From: Methanoculleus sp.
Lineage (GTDB): Archaea; Halobacteriota; Methanomicrobia; Methanomicrobiales; Methanoculleaceae
Direction of reading: 5' to 3'
Assembly (NCBI GenBank): GCA_018433835.1
Contig: JAHDQM010000001.1
Location: 40,806 to 104,805 of the forward strand
Length of the DNA: 64,000 bases
A program made the translations under genes and the position numbers. The notes under the pieces were generated by a model. It ran no database searches, was not told where the DNA came from, and saw only the letters and a program-made list of their open reading frames with translations. The first letter of the stretch is position 1, and every line of letters begins with the position of its first letter. Below, in pieces: positions 26,591-34,901 of the stretch.

Positions 26591-26818
26591 TATATATGCA
26601 CACGTGACTGATGTTCACGCACCCGCTGCAAAGCGTGAATGTTTTTTCACACGCAGGTGCCCCGCCGCTGCCCAAAACGGCTTCCGGGAGACCGTCTTCG
26701 GGCAGCGAAAGCGGCGGTAACCAGCATCCGGATTGGCATCAACATATTGATACGGGATGCGGGAGAGTGGGGGTGAGCGCAACTCCCCGCTCCGTGCCGG
26801 GGGTTGGGGGTTCACCGT
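26591..26818 (+). promoter_or_regulatory. TATA box and long structured leader of the DUF2121 gene
   Basis: TATATATG at 26591-26598 would start transcription near 26620 and leave a leader of ~200 nt. It can fold strongly. CGCTGCCC (26666-26673) pairs with GGGCAGCG (26700-26707), with an inner ACGG/CCGT stem and an outer CCGC/GCGG stem. A second hairpin joins GCATCC and GGATGC (26725-26760). A candidate cis-regulatory RNA; no known riboswitch class is recognised. Confidence 0.45.
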
Positions 26819-27400
26819 ATGACTCTTGTGATGGCATTCATCGGAAAACAGGGCGCCGTGATGGCGGGAGATATGCGGGAGATTGCATTTGGGGGGGACG
26901 ATTCCTGCATAGAAGAGTTGGAACACGAACTCTACAGCGGCTCGATCGTTTCCGACACCGACCTCGCAGAGCGGGCGGACGAGATTGGCGTGACAATCCG
27001 GGTCAGGGATGATAAGGCCAAGGTCTCGCAGCAGGACGGGGTGCTCATCGGCGAGGTGATCGAGACGGAGGGGGCGGCAATCGCAAGGAGGAGACTGTAC
27101 GCTACGACAGGCAGTTACGCAATTGCCGAGGTCTCCGATTCCCGACTGCGGGTAATGCAGAGGGGCAGGGCAAGCAACTTCGTGGTGCTGGGAAACGATA
27201 TAACGAAACGGATCGCGAACGAGTGCATCCAGGAGATGTGGGAAGGGGGAACGATTCAGGATGCCCTGCGACTCATCATGCCCACCATGCAGATAGCGGC
27301 GAGCGTGACGGCGTCGGTGAGCCGAACGTTCATACTGGTGCACACCGATCTCGCGGCCAACCTGGCCGATGCCATCGATCGGGATTCGCAGAGAGGGTGA
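26819..27400 (+). CDS. DUF2121 family protein (proteasome-like fold), 193 aa
   Basis: The start at 26819 follows GGGGGTTCACC; the codon at 26804 is rejected. The protein begins MTLVMAFIGKQGAVMAGD, the signature of the methanogen DUF2121 family, which resembles Ntn-hydrolase/proteasome subunits. ELYSGSIVSDTDLAERADE and RTFILVHTDLAANLADAI are also typical. Function is unproven; the family is largely confined to methanogens. A long structured leader precedes it. Confidence 0.82.
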   Translation: MTLVMAFIGKQGAVMAGDMREIAFGGDDSCIEELEHELYSGSIVSDTDLAERADEIGVTIRVRDDKAKVSQQDGVLIGEVIETEGAAIARRRLYATTGSYAIAEVSDSRLRVMQRGRASNFVVLGNDITKRIANECIQEMWEGGTIQDALRLIMPTMQIAASVTASVSRTFILVHTDLAANLADAIDRDSQRG

Positions 27401-27463
27401 ATCACGGATTGTGCCCACCTCCGCTCAGGTACGGAGGCCGGCGATGGCGCAGAAACGCGAGAA

Positions 27464-27781
27464 TTACTGACTGAGATAGTTGTGCTTCTTGAGCCAGTCT
27501 ACCTGAGGCCTGATGTAGCGGTAGACGATATCGCACTTCTCGTCCTGGAAACTCCAGGGGACGACGATCAGGAGGTCGCCTTCGCGTATCCAGAGCCTTT
27601 TTTTGATCTTGCCCTTGATCCTTCCCGTGCGCGTGACGCCGTCCTCGCAGCGGACACGGATGTGGTTTGCCCCGAGCATCAGGTCGGCCCGGGCGAATAT
27701 CTCCCGGTTTCTCTTCTTCGGTAATCGTACGCGTACGATCTCTTCACTTTCGTTGTTCTGTGTTCCTCGTGTATTCGTCAG
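27464..27781 (-). CDS. translation initiation factor aIF1A, apparent CTG start, 105 aa
   Basis: aIF1A is an OB-fold protein that binds the small ribosomal subunit A site. The core HIRVRCEDGVTRTGRIKGKI, KRLWIREGDLLIVVPWSFQ and CDIVYRYIRPQV is clear. The first ATG (27679) would remove the basic N-terminal strand VRVRLPKKRNREIFARA that the family needs. The frame is open back to a stop just before CTG at 27781-27779 and contains no ATG, GTG or TTG. GGGGTTGAT lies a few nt before this CTG, which I take as the start. An upstream sequencing error is the alternative. Confidence 0.88.
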   Translation of the reverse strand: MTNTRGTQNNESEEIVRVRLPKKRNREIFARADLMLGANHIRVRCEDGVTRTGRIKGKIKKRLWIREGDLLIVVPWSFQDEKCDIVYRYIRPQVDWLKKHNYLSQ

Positions 27782-28290
27782 TTAATCAACCCCGTAATAG
27801 GCGGTGGTGCGATCCACCTGAATATTTACTAGAGGTCTATACTAATGATCCGAGCCACCATTAAAGTATCTGTCCCGGGGAACACCCGCGCAACCGCAAT
27901 CCGGTGAAGAGAGCCCGGAATACGCGGGGTGCTCCGGGCGCTGCCGGGGTATCGGCAGCGGTGACCGGCCCGGACCAATCTGCCGGACCTGAAGCAGGAC
28001 AACGTGAGCTGCCTCCCCGGCCCCCACGCCGGTTGGCGGACGGTGCCTGCCACGTCCGGGGCAGGGCAGCGAGTAGCATACCCGACGCAGCATGCTCCTG
28101 ATGCAGCTTCCAGTTCAAAGAGTTATCCTGCCCCGGATCCTGGATCAGGGTGTCAAACGGCTTCCGGCCTGGCGCAACTCCATCAGCAGGTGCGTCCCCG
28201 CATCAGGGGAGTTGCCCCCAAACCGCCGTCCGGTTTTCCACCCGAAGGATAATTAAGGTTTGAGCGTATATGAGTGAAGAGGATCTTTGA
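27782..28290. other. GC-rich, hairpin-rich intergenic region between aIF1A and RRM genes
   Basis: No convincing coding frame is present. Several strong stems are seen: GCCCGGA/TCCGGGC (27913-27939), CGCTGCCG/CGGCAGCG (27939-27960) and GCAACTCC/GGAGTTGC (28174-28215). It may encode an unrecognised structured RNA. RNase P and SRP RNA signature sequences were looked for and not found. Confidence 0.4.
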
Positions 28291-28551
28291 ATGGAAAGTA
28301 GCAAGCTGTACGTCGGCAACCTCACCTACTCGGTAAATGAAGAACAGTTGAAGGACTTATTCAGCCAGTACGGGACGGTAAACGACGTCAGAGTCATTGA
28401 GCGCAAAGGGTTCGGGTTCGTCGAGATGTCCAGCCCCGAAGAGGCTGAGGCAGCAAAGGAAGCCCTGAACAACACTGTATTTGAAGGCCGCACCTTGAAG
28501 ATCGACGAGGCCCGGCCTCCGAGACCGAGAAGCGACTTCCGGCGGTACTGA
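28291..28551 (+). CDS. small RRM RNA-binding protein, 86 aa
   Basis: A single RNA-recognition motif fills residues 4-78: RNP2 is LYVGNLTY and RNP1 is KGFGFVEM. A short Arg/Pro tail (RPPRPRSDFRRY) follows. Such one-RRM proteins bind single-stranded RNA and in bacteria and some archaea rise in the cold. GAGGATC precedes the start and a TATA-like GTATATG lies at 28267-28273. RNA targets are unknown. Confidence 0.9.
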   Translation: MESSKLYVGNLTYSVNEEQLKDLFSQYGTVNDVRVIERKGFGFVEMSSPEEAEAAKEALNNTVFEGRTLKIDEARPPRPRSDFRRY

Positions 28552-28932
28552 ACACTTCCCGGAAGAACAGCAATCCTAATATCCCACGTTTTTCAAGAGT
28601 CGGGGTTCAAGGGAACCTCACCTCTGATTATCCGGCACGTACGTCCCCGTTTACCGGTTCCCCTGTCCGGTTTGCAGCCACTCTGCCGCGCGTGACGGAA
28701 CCGTGCCGATGCGCCGCCGCCGTCGACCGGGTGAACGGGCCGGGGAATCTCCTCCCGGGAAGAGGCCGTCCTGCTGGCCCGGCGCAGCCGCCACCACCTC
28801 TGATCCGGATCGTTCCCTCGTCGAATTATGCGTATTTTTACCAAAACGGACAGCAACATTTTTATTCAACTAGAGCTATTGGGCGGCCTTGTGTCCCGCA
28901 TGCGGGATGCAGTTGAAATGGTGGTGAGAAGT
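28552..28932 (+). other. intergenic, promoter of the DUF2795 gene
   Basis: No gene is supported. A TATA-like TTTTTATT at 28859-28866 would start the DUF2795 transcript near 28890; a 12-bp palindrome CCCGCATGCGGG lies in its leader. Confidence 0.45.
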
Positions 28933-29187
28933 ATGGCAGAAGAGAGACCTTCAGTTAAAGGTGGAATGGCCTCTGCGGCCCAGGCGGCCTCCGTTGAGGA
29001 ACTGAGTGCATCCGCATTCCAGAAATATCTCGGCGGTATGGACTACCCGGCCGGCAAGCAGGACCTGATCAACCACGCACGGAAGAACAACGCGCCCGAT
29101 GCGGTGATCCAGGTTCTCGAGATGTTCCAGGACAAGACCTTCCAGTCCGCAGCAGACGTGAGCCAGGAGTTCGGCAGGGTCAAATAA
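28933..29187 (+). CDS. single-domain DUF2795 protein, 84 aa
   Basis: The start at 28933 follows GGTGGTGAG; a longer frame to 28828 crosses the promoter and is rejected. Residues ~25-84 (FQKYLGGMDYPAGKQDLINH, ARKNNAPDAVIQVLEMF, FQSAADVSQEFG) form one DUF2795 unit, closely similar to both units of the protein at 24553-25029. It is probably a small soluble helical protein. Function unknown. Confidence 0.82.
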   Translation: MAEERPSVKGGMASAAQAASVEELSASAFQKYLGGMDYPAGKQDLINHARKNNAPDAVIQVLEMFQDKTFQSAADVSQEFGRVK

Positions 29188-29264
29188 CTCTACCTATTTT
29201 TGAATGCTTCGGAACCGCCCTGGCGGAGAACCGCCCCGGCGGCAACAGCAGAACGAAGAGGGAA

Positions 29265-29349
29265 TGCGAGGGGAGCGATTCGAACGCTCGAACTCCTACG
29301 AGACTGGGCCCTGAACCCAGCGCCTTTGACCTGGCTTGGCAACCCTCGC
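29265..29349 (-). tRNA. tRNA-Leu (anticodon CAG)
   Basis: The minus strand folds as a class II tRNA of 85 nt. The acceptor pairs GCGAGGG with CCCTCGC, with discriminator A. The D-arm is GCC...GGC. The anticodon stem is CTGGG/CCCAG with loop TTCAGGG (anticodon CAG). A long variable arm follows, and the T-arm is GAGCG-TTCGAAT-CGCTC. No CCA is encoded and no intron is seen. Two small hairpins lie in the 5' flank (29350-29405). Confidence 0.95.
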
Positions 29350-29435
29350 ACGAAAGTGCGGCGAACCTCCGCCGTTGACGTGACACGGCGCTCTTCGCGC
29401 CTAATACACTAGTATCTCCAACAAAATAAATGTAA

Positions 29436-31139
29436 TCACTCCCCGCCCTCCCCGATGGGAGGGGAACTCCGGGAGTTGCTGTCCATAAACCGTTTCATCT
29501 CCAGTTCGCGGAGTTCGTGCCGCTTGATCTTGCCGGAGATAGTCTTTGGGAGAGACTCCACGAACTCAATCACGCGGGGGTACTTGTAGGGTGCCGTCAC
29601 CCGCTTGACCTGCTTCTGGATATCCTTGACCAGGGACTCCGTGGGCCGGTATCCAGGCTTCAAGACGATGAACGCCTTGACGACCAGCCCGCGGAGCACG
29701 TCGGGCGATCCGACGACCGCTGCCTCCTGGACGGCGGGGTGCTCCATGAGGGCGCTCTCCACCTCGAACGGCCCGATCCGGTAGCCGGAGGACTTGATGA
29801 CGTCGTCGTCGCGGCCGATGAACCAGAAGTAACCGTCCTCGTCCATGTACGCCTTGTCGCCGGTATAGTAGTACCCGTCTGAAAAGACCTTGCGGTTCTC
29901 CTCTTCGTTGTCAAGATAGCCGGAGAAGAGCCCGACGGGGCGCGGGTCGAGTTTGATCGCGATGCGCCCTTCCTCCCCGGCGCCGACCACCATTCCGTCG
30001 TCGTCGTGGAGCTCGATATGCCAGCCCGGCATGGGCTTCCCCATGGAGCCGGGTTTGGGCTTCATGCCGGGAAGCGTCCCGATGCAGAGCACCGTCTCGG
30101 TCTGGCCGTAGCCCTCGTAGATCGTTCTCCCGGTTCCCTCCTGCCATGCCCGGATCACCTCGGGGTTGAGGGCTTCACCGGCGCTGCAGCAGTGGCGCAG
30201 ATCGGCAAGGTCGAACGTATCGAGGTCGGCGAGGATCAGCATCCGGTAGATGGTCGGGGGGCAGCAGAACGTCGTGACCCCGTACTTCTCCAGCAGCGGC
30301 AGAATCTCGGTGGCGTGGAACCGGCCCCGGATGTCGTAGACGAAGATGCAGGCGCCGACGATCCACTGGCCGTAGAGTTTCCCCCACGCGCTCTTCCCCC
30401 ATCCGGTGTCGGAGAGCGTCAGGTGCAGGTCATTCGGCCGCAGGTCGTGCCACAGCTGTGCGGTGACGATGTGCCCGAGGGGGTAGGAGTGGTCGTGGAC
30501 CACCATCTTCGGTTCGCCGGTGGTGCCGGAGGTGAAGAAGATCAGCAGCGGGTCCGTGGATTTGGTCCGACACATGCCGGGGAGGTTCACCAGTTTGTGC
30601 GAGCAGGGCGCGGGGTAGTCGAGCTCGACGGGATAACTGACCCACCCGTCCCGCACGCCGTCGATCATGAGCCGGACGGCAAGCGTGGGGCAATCTTCCC
30701 GGACCTCCTCGACCTTGTCCGCCTGCTCGGCCATGGTGATGATCATCCTGATGTCAGCTGCCTGGATGCGGTACTTCAGGTCTTTGGGGGTCAGCATCGT
30801 CGTTGCGGGACAGTATACGGCGCCGAGTTTGATGAGGGCGATGGTGAAGATCCACCACTCGGGTGTCCGGGGGAGCATCAGCATGACCCGGTCGCCTTTC
30901 TTGATGCCATACTTCAGGCAGATGTTGACCGCCTGGTTCGAGAGGCGCATGAGGTCGAAGAAGGTGTATTTCTTCTCGTTTCCTTTCTGGTCCACCCAGA
31001 TCATCGCCAGTTTGTTCCGGTCCTTCCTCGCCCATGCGTCGATCACCTCGAAGCCGAAGTTATAGTATTCAGGGACGTCTATCGTGAAATTTGCGCAGAG
31101 GTTTTCATAGGACGCTGGTTTTTGCTCATCATCCGCCAT
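29436..31139 (-). CDS. acyl-CoA synthetase, AMP-forming (medium-chain type), 567 aa
   Basis: It activates a carboxylic acid to its CoA thioester through an acyl-adenylate. FFTSGTTGEPKM (~residue 200) is the AMP/P-loop motif, IYEGYGQTET the adenine-binding motif, SSGYRIGPFEVE the hinge, and the Lys in LPKTISGKIKRHELR the catalytic C-terminal lysine. The N-terminus and overall length match the medium-chain acyl-CoA/acetyl-CoA synthetase-like family common in methanogens. The natural acid is unknown. It is monocistronic, downstream of nothing obvious, and ends 86 nt before the tRNA 5' end. Confidence 0.9.
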   Translation of the reverse strand: MADDEQKPASYENLCANFTIDVPEYYNFGFEVIDAWARKDRNKLAMIWVDQKGNEKKYTFFDLMRLSNQAVNICLKYGIKKGDRVMLMLPRTPEWWIFTIALIKLGAVYCPATTMLTPKDLKYRIQAADIRMIITMAEQADKVEEVREDCPTLAVRLMIDGVRDGWVSYPVELDYPAPCSHKLVNLPGMCRTKSTDPLLIFFTSGTTGEPKMVVHDHSYPLGHIVTAQLWHDLRPNDLHLTLSDTGWGKSAWGKLYGQWIVGACIFVYDIRGRFHATEILPLLEKYGVTTFCCPPTIYRMLILADLDTFDLADLRHCCSAGEALNPEVIRAWQEGTGRTIYEGYGQTETVLCIGTLPGMKPKPGSMGKPMPGWHIELHDDDGMVVGAGEEGRIAIKLDPRPVGLFSGYLDNEEENRKVFSDGYYYTGDKAYMDEDGYFWFIGRDDDVIKSSGYRIGPFEVESALMEHPAVQEAAVVGSPDVLRGLVVKAFIVLKPGYRPTESLVKDIQKQVKRVTAPYKYPRVIEFVESLPKTISGKIKRHELRELEMKRFMDSNSRSSPPIGEGGE

Positions 31140-31267
31140 AACGCGATCAATAGAAAGTTGCGCGTTTATGGTTTAAAGCATTCACGAAGTTGAAGGGCGC
31201 TCCGTATCCGGAATAGCCATAAAGATTACCCATTAGTATTATGCTTCAAAAAATAATACTCATATCA

Positions 31268-31822
31268 ATGGATGAGAAGGGATACGAGTCACTGAAAATT
31301 GAGAACATCGTTGCTTCCGGGGTGATTGCAGACTCGATCGACCTCGAAAACGTATCGGATAAAATAAAAAACTGCGAATTGAATACAAAGCGGTTCCCCG
31401 GAGCAGTCTACCGCATCGAGAGACCCAAGATCGCATCCCTGATATTCTCCTCGGGCAAGGTGGTGCTCACCGGTATCAGGAACAAACAGGACCTGCATGA
31501 CGGCCTCGAGATCATCATGCATTCGCTCAAGGATGCCGGTGTCGATACCTATGATGAACCGCAGGTCGCAGTCACGAACATCGTCTGTTCTTACGACATG
31601 GGCAGGTACATCAACTTAAACAAGGTGGTCATCACCCTTAACCTCGAGAACATCGAGTACGAACCCGAGCAGTTCCCGGGGCTCGTCTACCGCATCGAAG
31701 ATCCGAAGATCGTCGCCCTTCTCTTCAGTTCCGGCAAGATTATCCTGACCGGCGGGAAGAACATCGAGGACATCAAGAGGGGGCTTGATTTCCTGGAGCA
31801 GCGGCTCGAAACTATAATGTAG
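31268..31822 (+). CDS. tbp: TATA-box-binding protein, 184 aa
   Basis: General transcription factor that bends the TATA box and recruits TFB. Two TBP repeats are clear. The first is near residues 8-90, with LNTKRFPGAVYRIERPK and LIFSSGKVVLTG. The second is near 100-180, with EYEPEQFPGLVYRIEDPK and LLFSSGKIILTGGK. The start at 31268 gives the normal archaeal length; an in-frame ATG at 31241 would add nine hydrophobic residues. No Shine-Dalgarno precedes either. The first repeat is preceded by an acidic N-terminus. This genome may carry other TBPs. Confidence 0.93.
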   Translation: MDEKGYESLKIENIVASGVIADSIDLENVSDKIKNCELNTKRFPGAVYRIERPKIASLIFSSGKVVLTGIRNKQDLHDGLEIIMHSLKDAGVDTYDEPQVAVTNIVCSYDMGRYINLNKVVITLNLENIEYEPEQFPGLVYRIEDPKIVALLFSSGKIILTGGKNIEDIKRGLDFLEQRLETIM

Positions 31823-31827
31823 TCCTG

Positions 31828-31850
31828 TTTTTTTCCGTTGCGTTCTTTTT
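31828..31850 (+). terminator. poly-T terminator of tbp
   Basis: Two T runs (seven Ts at 31828-31834, five at 31846-31850) follow the tbp stop within 30 nt, typical of archaeal intrinsic termination. Confidence 0.5.
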
Positions 31851-31885
31851 ACCGGGGGATGGAGAGTCTCCGTTTCTTTTTTGTC

Positions 31886-32172
31886 CGGGCGACGGGCCGC
31901 AGGACCGGAGCCTGAGAAAACGCGAAGCGTTTTCGAGTGGCAACAGTTCGCCTGGCCACGGGTAATCTGGGTTGCATAAGCCCGCCGATTTCTTCAGGAC
32001 AGAAGAAGGCTTGTTGCTTGGATCTGATTGCGCTCGTGCTGCGGCACTCAATCTCGGTTCCTACGGAACCTCACCACTCGCACCTGATGGTGCTCAAGCT
32101 CCGGCCCTTCGGCCCGTCGTCCTTCGAAAACGCTTCGCGTTTTCTCGAGCTCCGGCCCTTCGGCCCGTCGCT
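31886..32172. repeat. inverted pair of dispersed hairpin repeats
   Basis: An inverted copy (GACGGGCCGCAGGACCGGAG, 31891-31910) faces direct copies at 32080-32125 and ~32150-32172 (CTCCGGCCCTTCGGCCCGTC). Each side also has a palindrome based on AAAACGC...GCGTTTT (31916-31936 and 32128-32146). The array abuts the 3' end of the helicase gene. No transposase is present. Confidence 0.65.
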
Positions 32173-34901
32173 TACCAGTACCGATGCGTCTTCACATAAT
32201 TCCGCTCGGCCTTGAGGATCTCCCGGTAGAATGCGTCCCCTTCGGAGAGAGTGGCGAGGATTCGGGACGCCGCCTCCGGGCCGACGCCTTTTGCCGCGAG
32301 GGCGGTCACCGCCTTCTTTCCGCTGGAGAGGACGATGTTTGCGTTCCGGAGGAACCTGACCTCGATCGCCCGCTCCTCCTCGGACCTGTCCTTCTTCCTC
32401 ACTGCCGGGATGAGCTGCTCGTCCCAGGGTTTCAGCGCCGCGATGAGGCGGGCGCTGCAGAGGGGGCACTGCGGCCGGTCGGGAACCCGCTCCACCACGG
32501 TCCGGCTCTTCCACTTCCGGCAGTGCATGCAGAAGAGGACGACGTCCTCCTTCTCGAGGCGGCGCATCAGCGTCCCGATAACCGCCTGGTCGACCATCGG
32601 CGGCGGGATCATGTCCCGGGACGACGAGAGCCCCTCGCTCCCGAGCGGGCTCAACCGCCCGGTGGTGACGGCAAGTCGGCCGTTGCGAAGGCCAGAGAGG
32701 ATCTCCTGCGCCGCGTCCACGTCCATGTAGTTGCTGAAGAGCTCCCGGTAGGCCTCGGCCGCGATGACGGTCTCGTCGAAGAGGTCGATGAGCCGGTGGA
32801 TGCTGAACCGCTCGTAGTCGGCGTCCGCATCGATGGCGCCGAATTTTTTGGCCACCTGAACCAGTTTCCACTTGAAGAGCGCCGTCCGCTTCAGGGCGAG
32901 TTTCAGGATCCCGGGAAGGTGTTCGGGCTCGAGCGCGGCAAGGGTCTCCTGCACCTCAAGCGTCCGGACGTTCTCGGGCAGGCGCAGGAGGAACCGGTAG
33001 GCGCCGACCTCGATCCCGACGGTCGTCCCGTAGCGGGCCGAGAGGAGGACCGAGAGTGCCCGGGCCAGCGCCTCGTTCGCCTTGTGCCCGCCGCAGACGT
33101 TGCAGACAACCCCCTCGTCCGCGTTCTCGAGGGTGACAAGAAGGTCCGAGGGGACCGGGTAGTTCCCTTCGTCCATCCGCGCGATGAACCGCTCCGCGTA
33201 ATGGATCGCCGCCGGGAGATCGGAGTAGCGGCCGAACGCACGGGTTCTCCGGAGCGCCCCGACCTCCCGGGCGACGGCGAACGGCACCGGGATCTGCTCG
33301 CCCTCCCACGACGGGACCTCCCCCTTCGCCCGGGTGGCCGGCTCGACCGTGATCCTCGTGCCCTCGATATCGAGCACCCGCCAGAGCTGGCCCTTCGTGA
33401 TGAAGACCGCGCCGGTGTGCATCCAGCCGAGGACGAACGACTCGTCCAGGGTCCCGACCGTGCGGCGCGAAACGATGTCGAAGATCTCCATCTTGCGCTC
33501 GTCGTGGATCATCGAGAGGTTCTCGACGAGATAGCGCCGGGCGCGCCCAGTCCGGACGATCCGGGAGCCGTCGAGCCGGATCAGCCGGTGCTCCGCCATC
33601 TGGCTGCAGACGGAATCAAGGAGTTGCCCGCACCCGGCAAAGACGCTCGACCCTTCGATCATCTCCCGGACGCGGGAGACCTCGATCTCGGCGTACTCGA
33701 CCGCGATCGCCGCCACCTGATTCGCGAGCACGTCGGCGGCGCCGGCAGGCGGGACGATCCGCTCGCATTCGTTGGCCTTCGCGCGGCGGGCGATCACGAG
33801 CGATTCCAGAAGGTCGTCAAACCCTGTCGCAAGGACGGTGCCGTGCGAGACGGCGTCGAGGTGATGGCCGGCCCGGCCGACCCGCTGCACCAGGCGCGAG
33901 ACCTGCCGGGGGGAGCCGAACTGGACGACGTGCTCGATGTGCCCGATATCGATCCCGAGTTCCATCGACGACGTGGCGATGAGCGTCCGGACCTCGCCCT
34001 TCCGGAACCGCTCCTCGGCATCGACCCTGACGTCCCTCGAGAGCGAACCGTGGTGGACCTCGACGTCCCCGCGGGGATAGAGCTGGTGGCCGAGGGCTTC
34101 GGCGGTCACCCGGGTGTTGACGAAGACGAGGGTGGAGCCGGGCAGATCAAGGCAGTCCCCGACGGCCCGTGCCTGGGCGGCGAAGTCTTCCCCGGCAAAC
34201 CGGACGCCGATCTCAAGGTGGCTCGCCACCGGCACCTCGACGAGCGAGAACGGACGGGTCCCGCAGAGGAACCGGCCGATATCGTCCGGGTTCCCGACGG
34301 TCGCCGAGAGGCCGATCCGCTGGAACCCCCCCGCGTAGGCTGCCAGGCGCTCGAGCGCCACCGCGAGCTGGGCTCCCCGCTTGCTGTCGGCGAGCTCGTG
34401 GATCTCGTCGATAACAACGTATTTTACGTTCTTCAGGTGTTCCCGGAGGCGCTTGCCCATGAAGAGCGCCTGCAGGGACTCCGGAGTGGTGATGAGCAGA
34501 TCGGGCGCGTTCAGCGCCTGTTTCCGCCGTTCGTTCTGCGGCGTGTCCCCGTGCCGGACGCCGACCGAGAGGCCGAGCTCCCGGCACCACCACTCCATCC
34601 GCGCGAGGATATCCCGGTTTAAGGACCGGAGCGGGGTGATGTAGAGCGCCTTGAACCCCGCACCGGCGGTCTCGAGGAGCCGGTCGAAGACCGGGAGCAT
34701 CGCGCTCTCGGTCTTTCCCGTGCCGGTCGGGGCCACCAGGATCAGGTTCTCCCCCGAAAGAAGCCGCGGGATGGCCTGCTCCTGGGCCTCCGAGAGCCCG
34801 GTAAACCCGCGCCTCCGGACGACCTCCCGCACCCTCGGGTCGAGGAGGTCAGCGGTCGCCTGCGGGGCAGAGCGTGGCCGGGGAGCCGACGTACGTGCCA
34901 T
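32172..34901 (-). CDS. Lhr-type ATP-dependent DNA helicase, 909 aa
   Basis: Superfamily 2 helicase. The Walker A motif is VAPTGTGKTES, followed by the DEIH box in VIDEIHELADSKRG, motif III LSATVGNPDD and, in the second RecA domain, VGRAGHHLDAVSHG. The long C-terminal part includes a Zn-ribbon-like CMHCRKW...CPLC segment, as in archaeal Lhr/ASH-Ski2-like enzymes. These act in replication-coupled repair. The start at 34901 has GGAGGTG upstream and overlaps the phosphoesterase gene by 53 nt. The 3' end abuts a cluster of hairpin repeats. Confidence 0.88.
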   Translation of the reverse strand: MARTSAPRPRSAPQATADLLDPRVREVVRRRGFTGLSEAQEQAIPRLLSGENLILVAPTGTGKTESAMLPVFDRLLETAGAGFKALYITPLRSLNRDILARMEWWCRELGLSVGVRHGDTPQNERRKQALNAPDLLITTPESLQALFMGKRLREHLKNVKYVVIDEIHELADSKRGAQLAVALERLAAYAGGFQRIGLSATVGNPDDIGRFLCGTRPFSLVEVPVASHLEIGVRFAGEDFAAQARAVGDCLDLPGSTLVFVNTRVTAEALGHQLYPRGDVEVHHGSLSRDVRVDAEERFRKGEVRTLIATSSMELGIDIGHIEHVVQFGSPRQVSRLVQRVGRAGHHLDAVSHGTVLATGFDDLLESLVIARRAKANECERIVPPAGAADVLANQVAAIAVEYAEIEVSRVREMIEGSSVFAGCGQLLDSVCSQMAEHRLIRLDGSRIVRTGRARRYLVENLSMIHDERKMEIFDIVSRRTVGTLDESFVLGWMHTGAVFITKGQLWRVLDIEGTRITVEPATRAKGEVPSWEGEQIPVPFAVAREVGALRRTRAFGRYSDLPAAIHYAERFIARMDEGNYPVPSDLLVTLENADEGVVCNVCGGHKANEALARALSVLLSARYGTTVGIEVGAYRFLLRLPENVRTLEVQETLAALEPEHLPGILKLALKRTALFKWKLVQVAKKFGAIDADADYERFSIHRLIDLFDETVIAAEAYRELFSNYMDVDAAQEILSGLRNGRLAVTTGRLSPLGSEGLSSSRDMIPPPMVDQAVIGTLMRRLEKEDVVLFCMHCRKWKSRTVVERVPDRPQCPLCSARLIAALKPWDEQLIPAVRKKDRSEEERAIEVRFLRNANIVLSSGKKAVTALAAKGVGPEAASRILATLSEGDAFYREILKAERNYVKTHRYW

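Noticed and set aside
27861..28118. Short minus-strand ORFs in the hairpin-rich gap
   Set aside because: Overlapping frames in all phases with no start signals point to GC bias, not coding.
32184..34622. 812-codon open frame opposite the Lhr helicase
   Set aside because: A shadow frame created by high GC on the antisense strand of a gene with intact helicase motifs; no ribosome site or domain.
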